In this document: positions 34,419 through 42,954 of the stretch, piece by piece
Layout of the letters: each line of letters begins with the position of its first letter
Position numbering within the stretch: the first letter of the stretch is position 1
Assembly: GCF_027622875.1 (NCBI RefSeq)
Contig: NZ_JAPZVP010000027.1
Location: 1 to 49,314, forward strand
DNA from: Glycomyces luteolus
GTDB taxonomy: Bacteria; Actinomycetota; Actinomycetes; Mycobacteriales; Micromonosporaceae
Reading direction: 5' to 3'
DNA length: 49,314 bases
Made by a program: the position numbers and the translations under genes
Notes under the pieces: generated by a model
Databases searched by the model: none
Seen by the model: the letters and a program-made list of their open reading frames with translations, nothing else
What the model was told of the DNA's origin: nothing

Positions 34419-36224
34419 CTACTCGCCTCGGCTGCGGGCAATCGCGGCGAGCGATGCGATACCGGTGAAGTCGAGCGGATGCGACTCGAATCCGGCATTA
34501 CGGAGCGAAGACACCATGCTCGGGATCATCGTGAACCTTCCGCCAGCCGCCGCGTACGACAGCGCAGGATCGCAAGCGGAACCGGGATGGCAGGATTCGA
34601 ACACGTCGACGATCGCGAGAATCCGGGGGTCGTCGTCGGCGGCGGGACGGTAGTCAGGATCAACGTCGAGCACGGCGGTCGGCTCGTCTCCCCGAGGGGA
34701 ATCGGAGGTGAACGCCGCGTATGAGGTCGGGACTCGGATAAGCGGGTCGTGGGATGCAGTGAGAAGCATCCGCTCATGCAACGCGATCAGATCGGGACGG
34801 TCACCTGCCACTGCACAACGCAGCCCGTCACGCTCCTCCAGCCATGCCTCCTCGACTTCCGGGTGCGCCAGCGCGACAGCTCGGATGCGCGCGCCCAGAT
34901 GCCGCGAATTGCCGTTGGCGATCCAGTCGGCCTCCGCCGGAATGACACGCGTCGGAATCCGTGAGAGCAGCTCCTGCAGCGGGGCCTCCGGTTTCCCGAG
35001 CAGAGCATCCGCGAATCCGATGACGGCGTCGAAGAGTTCTCTGCACTCCTCCGGCGCCGCCACCTCGCCGCCGCATTTCAGGAAGAACTTGAACTCACGA
35101 TCGCCGGGATAGAACGCGAAGAGCATCCGGTCGAAGCCGCCGTCGGTCGTCCGCTCCTCGATCCGTCGAGAGCCTGCAACACCTGCAGCCTCTTGCCGCC
35201 CTTGATAATCGAGGTACTCGATGCGCACGGGCCGCTGCAGGATGCTCCCCGACTCCGAATCGATGCGGTCCTTCGCCGCGACGCCGGCCTCCTCGTCACG
35301 GACGCCGTACGGATAGGCGCGAAGCAACAGGCCGTGCGTGCGGCGCACGAAATCGGCGCCGGTCGCCCCCGGAGGGAACTCGAGTCGGCAGTCGACCTCT
35401 GTCGCGATCCTGGCCATGAGTCCGGCACTGCGCGGTCGCCAGCGGTTGGAGACCGCCGTCGTGAGGAACAGGTCGTACGTCTGCGTCCAGGCGGCAATCG
35501 CACCGCCCACCACTGCATGGAAGAACGAGGCCGGGCTGACGCCGTGCGTGGTCGAGTACCGCTGGACGCTCGCATAGAGGTCGGCATCGTTGAGCGTGAG
35601 CTGCAGGGTCTTGCCGGCGACCCCGGCCGGAGGCAGGAAATTCCTCGGAGCTTCTCGCCACAGGCCCGAGAGCGCCTCAATGGCGCGAGCGCTCGCGGCC
35701 TGCATCGCCTCCTCCGATTCGGCAGCCGCGCAGTCGAGAGGCTGGAACGCCTCGTCGCCCGCGAAGAGCGCACCCTGGCCGTCGTCCACCAGGTGTCGTT
35801 CGACCTCGCGAGCCAGGCGCGAGAACGCAAAGCCGTCGATGTCGATCTGATTGGCCCGCAGCACGGCTTCGCTCACGACGTCGCCGTCGGTGCGCACCAT
35901 GCACCGGAAGCCGGGCCGTTCCTTGACATCGACGGGTACGACGGGGCCGTCGGTCAGCTCGACCTGCGGAGGCTCGAAATGCGCAAGCACGCATTGCTCC
36001 GGTTGTCCATCGGGCAAGACCCGGTACATCGTCCTCAAGGCCTCGTAGGCGGCAGCCGCGGCGTTGAGCGTCTGCTGCAGCCGCTCCTTCGTCAGACCTT
36101 GAGGGACGCTCAAGGGACGGCTCAGGTGGAACTCGATGCCGTATTCGCGGATGAAGGTCTCCTCGTTGAGGAACCAGAATGACTGCTGCCCCCAAGCCAG
36201 GCTCCCTGTACGCGCAAATTCCAT
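34419..36224 (-). CDS. Condensation-domain-like protein with degenerate active site and carrier-like tail
   Basis: The protein has 601 residues. Residues about 5-420 resemble an NRPS condensation domain (SLAWGQQSFWFLNE at the start, ending near LLGKPEAPLQELLSRIP). The catalytic HHxxxDG motif is NQIDIDG (residues 125-131): both histidines are lost while Asp and Gly stay. After that come a short remnant like the C-terminal subdomain of an adenylation domain (AHPEVEEAWLEERDGLRCAV) and a carrier-like tail (ILAIVDVFESCHPGSACDPA) with GGRFTM instead of GGxS, so the pantetheine serine is absent. The start at 36224 has GAGG 8 bases upstream. It could be a non-catalytic scaffold or a recast acyltransferase. 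It lies 10 bases after the ABC gene. Confidence 0.75.
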   Translation of the reverse strand: MEFARTGSLAWGQQSFWFLNEETFIREYGIEFHLSRPLSVPQGLTKERLQQTLNAAAAAYEALRTMYRVLPDGQPEQCVLAHFEPPQVELTDGPVVPVDVKERPGFRCMVRTDGDVVSEAVLRANQIDIDGFAFSRLAREVERHLVDDGQGALFAGDEAFQPLDCAAAESEEAMQAASARAIEALSGLWREAPRNFLPPAGVAGKTLQLTLNDADLYASVQRYSTTHGVSPASFFHAVVGGAIAAWTQTYDLFLTTAVSNRWRPRSAGLMARIATEVDCRLEFPPGATGADFVRRTHGLLLRAYPYGVRDEEAGVAAKDRIDSESGSILQRPVRIEYLDYQGRQEAAGVAGSRRIEERTTDGGFDRMLFAFYPGDREFKFFLKCGGEVAAPEECRELFDAVIGFADALLGKPEAPLQELLSRIPTRVIPAEADWIANGNSRHLGARIRAVALAHPEVEEAWLEERDGLRCAVAGDRPDLIALHERMLLTASHDPLIRVPTSYAAFTSDSPRGDEPTAVLDVDPDYRPAADDDPRILAIVDVFESCHPGSACDPALSYAAAGGRFTMIPSMVSSLRNAGFESHPLDFTGIASLAAIARSRGE

Positions 36225-36234
36225 CGTCATGTCC

Positions 36235-38037
36235 TCATTTCCCTGCGCCGAGATAGGAAGCGGAGTGGATCTCGAAGAGCTCCTTGTAGAGACCTCCGGA
36301 CCGCATGAGCTCGTCGTGGTCGCCGGATTCGATCAAGGCCCCCTCCTTCATCACTAGGATCAGATCAGCACCGGCCACCGTCGAGAACCGGTGGGAGACA
36401 ATCACTGTCACCGCCCCGATCGATCGCCCGAGAGACTTCGCCCTATCCATATAGGATTCGAACACCGCCTGCTCGCTCGGCGCATCAAGGGAGGCCGTCG
36501 GTTCGTCGAGCAGCAGCACCACCGGTTCGGGACGCATGCACGCGCGGGCGAGGGCGACCTTCTGCCACTGACCTTCCGAAAGATCGATGCCGCCGAACGC
36601 GCTGCCCAACTGGGTGCGGTCCCCGTCCGGCAGCCGCGAGCGGAGCTCGTCGGCGTCGGCCGCGGTCACCGCCGCGTCCAAGGAGGCCGCGGTACCGTGC
36701 CTGAGGTCGCCGAGGCCGATCGACTCGGCGAAAGTTGTTTGGTAGCGCCCGAAGTCCTGGAACGCGGCGCTGAGCGATTCACGCCATGCGACCGTGTCGA
36801 TCTCCGCGAGGTCGTCCCCGTCGACCAGGATGCGACCACTGTGCGGGCGGTGGAGCTTGGCGAGCAGCTTCACCAACGTCGTCTTGCCTGAGCCGTACTC
36901 GCCGACGACCGCGACGACCGCCCCCGCAGGGAGGGTGACCGACAGGTCGTCGACCGCGTTGCGATCGGTCCCCGGGTACGAGAACGTGAGGTTGGACAGC
37001 GTGATCCCATCTGTCAGCCGACGGGGCGCGGGGACGTCGGTGCGCGAGAGCCCACGACGCTCCGCATATTCGCGAAGCCACAGATACGGCTCGAGGACGC
37101 GCGCCGCGCCGGAGGCATCCGAAGTAGACTGCAGTGCCCGGTCGAGCACTCCCCGGAGCAACGCTCCGATCGTCACTGCCATCATCACGTCGCCCACGCT
37201 CGCTGCGCCGTCGGCCACCTGCACCGCCACCAGGCCGATGACCGACGCGTATCCGACCGTGAAGACGGTCCAGCCGACGGCGCGCCAGCATCCACTAGCG
37301 ATCAGCGCCCGTGAGCGGCTGGCACGCACCTGCTCGGCCGCAGCGACCTGGCGATCGACCAGCTGCGGTCCGACACCAGAGACGCGCAGTTCCTTCCCCG
37401 CGCTGCCGCTGATGCACAGCTTGAAGAAGTGGATCTGAGCGCGCTGGTTTCGAGCCGCAACGAGTTCCGACCGCTTGAGCCTCACCTGTGCGCGCCGGTC
37501 GAACCAAAGTTGGAGGACCACGCACGGCAGCATCAGAAGCAGCCAAGGACTGGCGGCGCCCAGAATGAGCAGTGTCAGAATGAGCCTGACGCCCATGGAG
37601 ACCGCCTCGACGGCGTTCCACGCCGAACCTACGATCGCCCAGGACCTCCCGCGGATCGCAGTAATGCGGTCCAGGTACTCCTGGTGCTCGAGATGGTCGA
37701 TCTCAGGCAGCTCAGCGGAGGCCCGCATGATGCCCGGCTCGATCTCGATATGGCCGACCTTCTCCATCACGTGGAACCGCATCGCACTGGCGGCGCCGCT
37801 CACCGTGCGGTCGGCCGCATACGCCAGCGCGGCCAGGACTCCCCCGATAGCCGCTGACACGGCCGCCCCAGCGGCCATCGAGTCGACCGTGTACTTGAGC
37901 GCCAGGCCGATACCCGCGAACGCCACGGCGTTGACGGCCATGGCCGCAAGCAGAAATGCGGTGACCGCCGGTTCGCGACGCAGACAGATGCCCAAGAGGG
38001 ATGCGAGCAGGCGTGCATACTTGCTGATGTTCGTCAT
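36235..38037 (-). CDS. ABC transporter, fused permease/ATPase half (1)
   Basis: This 600-residue half-transporter has an N-terminal type IV exporter-like membrane domain (about 1-320, six helices) and a C-terminal ATPase: Walker A GEYGSGKTTL, signature DLSEGQWQKVALARA, Walker B VVLLLDEPTASLD and switch VSHRF. It overlaps the next half-transporter gene by 4 bases (ATGA), so a heterodimer is likely. Such pairs export peptides or small molecules; a related arrangement imports siderophores (IrtAB/YbtPQ type), which sequence alone does not exclude. Confidence 0.9.
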   Translation of the reverse strand: MTNISKYARLLASLLGICLRREPAVTAFLLAAMAVNAVAFAGIGLALKYTVDSMAAGAAVSAAIGGVLAALAYAADRTVSGAASAMRFHVMEKVGHIEIEPGIMRASAELPEIDHLEHQEYLDRITAIRGRSWAIVGSAWNAVEAVSMGVRLILTLLILGAASPWLLLMLPCVVLQLWFDRRAQVRLKRSELVAARNQRAQIHFFKLCISGSAGKELRVSGVGPQLVDRQVAAAEQVRASRSRALIASGCWRAVGWTVFTVGYASVIGLVAVQVADGAASVGDVMMAVTIGALLRGVLDRALQSTSDASGAARVLEPYLWLREYAERRGLSRTDVPAPRRLTDGITLSNLTFSYPGTDRNAVDDLSVTLPAGAVVAVVGEYGSGKTTLVKLLAKLHRPHSGRILVDGDDLAEIDTVAWRESLSAAFQDFGRYQTTFAESIGLGDLRHGTAASLDAAVTAADADELRSRLPDGDRTQLGSAFGGIDLSEGQWQKVALARACMRPEPVVLLLDEPTASLDAPSEQAVFESYMDRAKSLGRSIGAVTVIVSHRFSTVAGADLILVMKEGALIESGDHDELMRSGGLYKELFEIHSASYLGAGK

Positions 38038-39833
38038 ACGATCGCGCCTTCCTCGAGACGATCATCGAATCCAGCGGCGAACCGCTCTGCCTGAAGCCGA
38101 TACATCCGGGCGTAGGTGCCGCCCAGGGACATGAGTTCCTCGTGGGTCCCCTGCTCGGCGATTTTTCCGTCGTCGATGAGGACGATGCGGTCCGCCCGGC
38201 GGACCGTCGCAAGACGGTGGGAGACCAGGATCGTGGTGACCGGCTCGGTCAGCTGCTCAAGCCGGTCGAATAGCCGCTGCTCCGTGCGGACGTCGAGGTG
38301 GGCGCTCGGCTCGTCGAGGACGAGGATGCGCGCACCCGACTTCACGGCGTACAACGCCCGGGCGAGGGCGAGTTGCTGCCACTGCCCCCCGGAAAGATCG
38401 ACGCCGCCGTCGATGGACGCGTCCAGTGAGGTGTCCTCCCCGGCGGGAAGGCCGTCCACGAGTGCCTGGAGTCCGGATTCCGCGATCGCTGATTTCAGCG
38501 CCGCCTCGTCGACGGGACCGCTGCGTCCGAGGGCGATGTTCTCTGCGATGGTCAACCGGTACTTCACGAAGTCCTGGAAGACCACGGCCAGGTGCGATCC
38601 CCAGTCGTCGATTCCTCCGATGTCGCGGCCGTCGGCCGTGACGATCCCGGCGGTCGGTCGGTATGCGCCGGCGAGGAGTTTGATGAGCGTCGACTTGCCG
38701 GCACCGTTGAATCCGACCACGGCTAGAGACTCATCGGGTCGGATCTCCAGGTCGAGGCCCTTGGTGACCGAGGCGCCCCTCTCATAGCGGAAGTGGACGT
38801 CCTCAAACCGGATGTGGGGTGCCCGTGTCACGGAGAGCGGCTGCAGGTGCTGTACCTCGGACTTGCGTTCGAGCGAGTCCTTCAGGGCGGCGAACGCGGC
38901 CAGGCCAGGACGGGCGCCTTCCATCTCCATCATCGGGCCGACGCCGGATGCGGCTGTGAAGATGCCCCATCCGGCGGCGAGTGCGGCGCTGGCGATCCCG
39001 ACGTCGGTGCCGTTCGCCACCGTGGCGAAGCCGACCGCTCCGAAGATGGCACCAAGCGGCAGCAGCGTGATGGCGAACTGCTGCCAGTGCGCACGGGCCA
39101 TAGCGCGGTCGTCTGCCCAGACTGGCGCGAGGTGGGCGCGCATGTCGTACTGATGCCGTCCGATGATCCAGTCTGCGAGCCCGAAGATCCGCAGCTCTTT
39201 GGCTTCCGAGCGGGAGGCGGTCAGCTCGCCCCAGTACTGGTAACGGCGATGGTGTTCGATTCCGTCAACCCAGATCCGGTAGTGCCGGACCCAGAGCCGG
39301 GTCGCCAGGCGGCGTGTCACCAGAGCGGGGATGATGAGTGCGGGGACGAGCCAGAACGACCAGTACGAGACCACGATCGCCGAGGAGATGAGGCCGACGT
39401 ACTCGAAAATAATCCGCAATGCTCCGATTGCGCCATCCCCGGGGGTCTTCTCTACCCACTCGGTCGGATCGGCCGCCGCGGTCTTGAAAAGATCCTGCGT
39501 CGCCTTCGGTTCGATCATGTCGACCGTGGGTGCGCCCACGGCGAGCCGCGCAACTTCGGCACGGTGCCGAAGATTGACACCGCTGACGACAAGGTGCTTG
39601 GCCCACCGAAATGCGAGGCTGCTGACCTGTCCGAGAAGGAACACCGCGCCGAACACCACGAGAGGAACTGTGAGATCGGCGTCCACACCCGAGATCAGCA
39701 GGCCCACCGAAGCCGCGCCGATCGCGGGGAACACCGCGTGCAGCACACCGATAGTGATGATTGCTGCAAGGGTCCCCGGATCGCTGTGACGGAGCAGTCT
39801 GAGAAAGTTCCAGCGGTCTCGGAAGACCGTCAT
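38034..39833 (-). CDS. ABC transporter, fused permease/ATPase half (2)
   Basis: This 599-residue half-transporter is organised like its partner. The membrane domain covers about 1-330, and the ATPase has Walker A GFNGAGKSTL, signature DLSGGQWQQLALARA, Walker B RILVLDEPSAHLD and switch VSHRL. The start MTVFRDRWNF at 39833 begins the family sequence; the longer upstream frame overlaps the ligase gene. It lies 19 bases after the aaRS-like ligase and probably moves the pathway product across the membrane. Confidence 0.9.
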   Translation of the reverse strand: MTVFRDRWNFLRLLRHSDPGTLAAIITIGVLHAVFPAIGAASVGLLISGVDADLTVPLVVFGAVFLLGQVSSLAFRWAKHLVVSGVNLRHRAEVARLAVGAPTVDMIEPKATQDLFKTAAADPTEWVEKTPGDGAIGALRIIFEYVGLISSAIVVSYWSFWLVPALIIPALVTRRLATRLWVRHYRIWVDGIEHHRRYQYWGELTASRSEAKELRIFGLADWIIGRHQYDMRAHLAPVWADDRAMARAHWQQFAITLLPLGAIFGAVGFATVANGTDVGIASAALAAGWGIFTAASGVGPMMEMEGARPGLAAFAALKDSLERKSEVQHLQPLSVTRAPHIRFEDVHFRYERGASVTKGLDLEIRPDESLAVVGFNGAGKSTLIKLLAGAYRPTAGIVTADGRDIGGIDDWGSHLAVVFQDFVKYRLTIAENIALGRSGPVDEAALKSAIAESGLQALVDGLPAGEDTSLDASIDGGVDLSGGQWQQLALARALYAVKSGARILVLDEPSAHLDVRTEQRLFDRLEQLTEPVTTILVSHRLATVRRADRIVLIDDGKIAEQGTHEELMSLGGTYARMYRLQAERFAAGFDDRLEEGAIV

Positions 39834-39852
39834 TAGAGGTTCCAACGTGCTC

Positions 39853-41175
39853 TCATTCCTGCTCGAGTGAGGAGTGATGTGTCGACTTGAGCTCGGAGTC
39901 GACGCCGTCCAGGATCCCGATCCGGTCAAGATGGGACTGGATCAGTTCGAGTCCGTGGCCTCCCGCTGCCGCGGCGACAGCCCTCGCGAGCCGTTCGATC
40001 CCGAAACCCAGGCACATCGACAGAGCCGGAGTCCCGTCGTCGAGACTGATTTCGAACGGGCGGGTGAAATGCGAGTGATGCTGGTTGAGTGAAGCCACGG
40101 CTACGCCGTCGGGGGCATCGTCGTGCAGTGCGACCAGTTCGAACTTGCTGTCCCAGAGCATCTGCGAGGCGGTTCTCTGCGAAGCTTGCTCGCCGAAGAA
40201 GATGTCCGTCGCCGTCTCGAGCCGGAAATCGAGCCCGAACAGTGCGGCCACTGCAATCGTGAAGTCGGCAAGTTCCCCATGCAGACGTTCAAGGTCCTTC
40301 TCACTGCCGATGAACAGATTCTCCCGGACTGTGAACTCCCTCAGCCGTTCGACTTGGTTCAGGTTCCCTTTCTCATCCCGAAAGCAGCGGCCGCTGAACG
40401 TCATGATGGTCGGTGCTTCGGAACTCACTGCCGCCGAGGCCAGCACCGGGAAGCAGTGGAGACACATCGCCGGTGTGAGGACTTCCTCAGGTGCGCTGAG
40501 GAAGTCAGCGATACCTCTGCCGGCCGGATCTCGTTGGCTCCAGAACTTGGGGAATTCGTCGTACACGGCGGGGTGAGGGTCGAACGGGGACACGAAGCTG
40601 ATGTGCTGCCTCGCGGTATCGAAGTAGCCCGCACGGTCGACGTCCTCAGCCCTGATCATTGACGGGACCGCGATCCGTTGCGCACGATAGGCCCGCTGAA
40701 AGTAGTTGCCGATGAACCGGTCAAGAAGGTCGCACAGCACGCTGAAGTCGTGGCTGTAGAGGTTCAGTCCGCGGCCGGTGCGTGTACCGATCCGGTCGGT
40801 ATACGAGCCCCGCGGGCTCAATGCGCGCTGCTCCTCTAGTTCAGCGACAAGGCCAGAGAAGGCTGCAGCCAATGCATTCGAGTCAACGAGAGAGAGGTCG
40901 ATACTACCTTCGCCGTTGGAGTCGAACCGGACCCGAGGGCTGCGATCAGGGATCGAGGACAACTCCTTCGCCAGGCGGAGCACAAGATCGGCGACCCCTA
41001 CGGCTCCTGCTGAGCGGCCCGTGAGCACTACCGAGTCACCTTCGAACTCGACTCGGGCGACCCCTGGATAGTGGAATCGCAGTTGGGTGGCCAAGGTGCG
41101 CCGCGCCTGGCGGCCCAGGACTACCTGCCCCATCGGGAAGGATTCCTGGCGAGCATTCTCGACGATGTCCTTCAC
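39853..41175 (-). CDS. Class II aaRS-like amino acid:carrier-protein ligase
   Basis: This 440-residue protein has a SerRS-like class II catalytic core. Motif 2 appears as FSGRCFRDE and RLREFTVRENLFIGSE; motif 3 is LGFGIERLARAV. A Cys in LTPAMCLHCFP and another in ALSMCLGFG sit where zinc-binding cysteines occur in the amino acid:[carrier protein] ligases described from bradyrhizobia. The tRNA-binding coiled coil of true SerRS is absent; a different N-terminal region of about 130 residues replaces it. Known members adenylate a small amino acid and load it on the pantetheine of a free carrier protein. The carrier protein at 34080 in the same operon is the obvious partner. The amino acid (Gly, Ala or Ser) cannot be read directly. 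It overlaps the flavoenzyme gene by 4 bases. Confidence 0.85.
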   Translation of the reverse strand: MKDIVENARQESFPMGQVVLGRQARRTLATQLRFHYPGVARVEFEGDSVVLTGRSAGAVGVADLVLRLAKELSSIPDRSPRVRFDSNGEGSIDLSLVDSNALAAAFSGLVAELEEQRALSPRGSYTDRIGTRTGRGLNLYSHDFSVLCDLLDRFIGNYFQRAYRAQRIAVPSMIRAEDVDRAGYFDTARQHISFVSPFDPHPAVYDEFPKFWSQRDPAGRGIADFLSAPEEVLTPAMCLHCFPVLASAAVSSEAPTIMTFSGRCFRDEKGNLNQVERLREFTVRENLFIGSEKDLERLHGELADFTIAVAALFGLDFRLETATDIFFGEQASQRTASQMLWDSKFELVALHDDAPDGVAVASLNQHHSHFTRPFEISLDDGTPALSMCLGFGIERLARAVAAAAGGHGLELIQSHLDRIGILDGVDSELKSTHHSSLEQE

Positions 41176-42338
41176 AGCAGAGTCACCTTCCGGTCCATGA
41201 GAGCCAACCCCCCGGTATCCGACCAGAGCCGGTTGTTCGCGTGGGTCAGCGAGGCGGAGCGGAGGTCCCTAAGCGAACGCGCCAGCGGCACTTGGGAGTC
41301 TTCCGTGTAGCCGACGGCCATTCCCGCGACCTCGACCATGTGGTTGACCGCGTCGAAGGTAAGTTCCGAGGCCAGCAGCTTCAACGTGTTGAAATGGATG
41401 CGCGCCGGTGCGTCTCGAAGCGTGGCGATATCCTCGCAGCGCGCGCTTTCCACCTTGTCGACCGCGAGTTTCAGGTAGCCGCCGACCGCTTCGAGCCGGG
41501 CTCTGATCTGCGCCAGCTGGTAACGGGTGAGGTCGGAGCTCACGTCCGGTCCGCCTCGGCGGCCGGGATCCCGCAGCCATGCAACGAGCTGTGCGAAGGC
41601 TCCACTTGCGGCCCCGAGCCAGCAAGCGGCCCAGGCGACATGTGCGACCGGGATGATGGTTTCCGCAGCAATCTCACCGAAGTCGCGGTCACCCGCGATA
41701 ACGGCCGACTGGTCGACGGCACCCTCGATGTACAGTCCACCGCTTGCGGTGCCTCTCATTCCGAGGGTCGACCACTGTGCTCGGGGCTCGATGCTCAGTT
41801 GATCACGATCCGCGTACACCAAGCGGACTTCCCCCGGGCCGGCTTCAGGGTGGGAACGCAGGGTGAGCAGAAAGCCGTCCGCGTTCATCCCGCCAGTGAC
41901 GACTGGCGCATGGCGTTCGAATTTGTAGCCGTCGTCCTTCTCAATGAGGGCCGCCTGTGCGGATTGAAGGCGGGCGCCTGTGCCCGGTTCCGTCGTGACC
42001 GAAGCGATGTACACCTGGCCTCGCGCGATCCTCGGCAGGAGATGTTCGATCAGCCGAGGTTCTCCAAGCCTGGCGATGGTATCCGCCTGTTGGCAGTGCA
42101 TCGCCCAGATGAGTCCCGTAGACATGCAAGCCGCACCGATTGTTCGGGCCGCCCAAGAGAAGTCTCCGAGGCTCCACCCCAGACCCCCGTATGCCTTCCC
42201 AACAAGGGCACCCATGAATCCGCTCCGACGAAGCAACTCGAGATTCTCCACAGGGAATCTGCCATTTAGGTCAGTCTCTCTGGCTCGATCTCGAATTTGA
42301 TCGGCGATGCCGAAGACAGCTTGCCTGTCCAATCCCAT
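41172..42338 (-). CDS. Acyl-CoA-dehydrogenase-fold flavoenzyme (dehydrogenase or N-hydroxylase)
   Basis: This 388-residue protein matches the ACAD fold: GKAYGGLGWSLGDFSWAART, SVTTEPGTGARLQ (flavin-binding region) and TLGMRGTASGGLYIEGA. The C-terminal region (PLARSLRDLRSASLTHANNR) lacks the usual YEGTSxI block and catalytic Glu of fatty-acyl dehydrogenases and resembles two-component flavin monooxygenases of this fold. With a flavin reductase in the same operon, N- or C-hydroxylation is plausible; dehydrogenation of an aminoacyl-carrier thioester is the alternative. The start at 42338 has AAGGA 7 bases upstream. An ATG at 42416 would add 26 residues and cannot be excluded. First structural gene of the operon. 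Confidence 0.82.
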   Translation of the reverse strand: MGLDRQAVFGIADQIRDRARETDLNGRFPVENLELLRRSGFMGALVGKAYGGLGWSLGDFSWAARTIGAACMSTGLIWAMHCQQADTIARLGEPRLIEHLLPRIARGQVYIASVTTEPGTGARLQSAQAALIEKDDGYKFERHAPVVTGGMNADGFLLTLRSHPEAGPGEVRLVYADRDQLSIEPRAQWSTLGMRGTASGGLYIEGAVDQSAVIAGDRDFGEIAAETIIPVAHVAWAACWLGAASGAFAQLVAWLRDPGRRGGPDVSSDLTRYQLAQIRARLEAVGGYLKLAVDKVESARCEDIATLRDAPARIHFNTLKLLASELTFDAVNHMVEVAGMAVGYTEDSQVPLARSLRDLRSASLTHANNRLWSDTGGLALMDRKVTLL

Positions 42339-42465
42339 TTGCCCATCCTTTCGCGGTCGTGGAGCTCTCGAACTCTGTCGAGTCTCCAAGACTTCCGGGA
42401 AAGCGGCAATGGTCATTCACCTTGGGTTGGAATCCACGGGAGATTCGCAACGGTGCGGTTGCTCA

Positions 42466-42485
42466 TAGGTTAGGCTGCACCTCAA
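42466..42485. promoter_or_regulatory. Iron-box-like sequence before the biosynthetic operon
   Basis: TAGGTTAGGCTGCACCTCAA resembles the actinobacterial DtxR/IdeR/DmdR iron box (TTAGGTTAGGCTAACCTAA). The left half is essentially perfect and the right half is displaced by one base. It lies 50-130 bases upstream of the flavoenzyme gene, in the likely promoter region. The displaced half weakens the case. Confidence 0.4.
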
Positions 42486-42525
42486 TGCCATGAGCGATAC
42501 CGGGCAGCTCATTCACAGAGGTACA

Positions 42526-42954
42526 TCATCGGTCTACGAACAGCGCCATCTCCGATCCCACTTCAGAATCTACGATTGCTGCCACGACTTCTGACTCTGC
42601 CGTATTGGCATTATCCCTGCCATCGAGGAATTCTGGAGTATTGAAATTCATCGGTGAACCCGGAACGGCTCTGAGTACTTCAAAGTATCCGACCACTGCC
42701 AGCAGGCAGCGACTATCCACACCGAGCCGGTACTTCAGATCCTTTACATGATTCTCGACAGTAGGACTGGCGATGCCGAGACGGTTTGATATCTGCGCGT
42801 TCGTCGCCCCTCCGGCAATGAGCTTCAGGACCTCACGTTGCCGTTTCGAAAGAAGTGCAAGACGTTCGACGGACTGACGAACAACCTTGACGGTCGAAAG
42901 CTCACTGAGCTGGGCAGAAGACACAACAGAGGGGTTTGGGGTAGTGAACTTCAT
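42526..42954 (-). CDS. LuxR-type HTH transcriptional regulator
   Basis: This 142-residue protein has a central GerE/LuxR helix-turn-helix (LSKRQREVLKLIAGGATNAQ, then ISNRLGIASPTVENHVKDLK). There is no receiver or ATPase domain and the C-terminal 50 residues are acidic. The ATG at 42954 is preceded by TATTCT 6 bases upstream and has no ribosome binding site, suggesting a leaderless message; a TTG start at 42969 is less likely. It lies upstream of the operon in the same direction and is the probable pathway regulator. Base composition around it is AT-richer than the host genes. Confidence 0.85.
   Translation of the reverse strand: MKFTTPNPSVVSSAQLSELSTVKVVRQSVERLALLSKRQREVLKLIAGGATNAQISNRLGIASPTVENHVKDLKYRLGVDSRCLLAVVGYFEVLRAVPGSPMNFNTPEFLDGRDNANTAESEVVAAIVDSEVGSEMALFVDR

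Noticed and set aside
27173..42954. A lasso-peptide or other RiPP cluster, suggested by the HprK-like and nucleotidyltransferase genes
   Set aside because: No precursor peptide, cyclase, PqqD-like domain or leader peptidase was found.
27173..42954. A standard siderophore cluster
   Set aside because: There is no isochorismate or DHB gene, no NIS synthetase, no NRPS adenylation domain and no binding protein; only an imperfect iron box and the transporter type point that way.
27173..42954. A valanimycin-type azoxy pathway
   Set aside because: The flavoenzyme, reductase and aaRS-like gene recall it, but the valine decarboxylase and seryl-tRNA transferase genes are absent, and here a carrier protein replaces tRNA.
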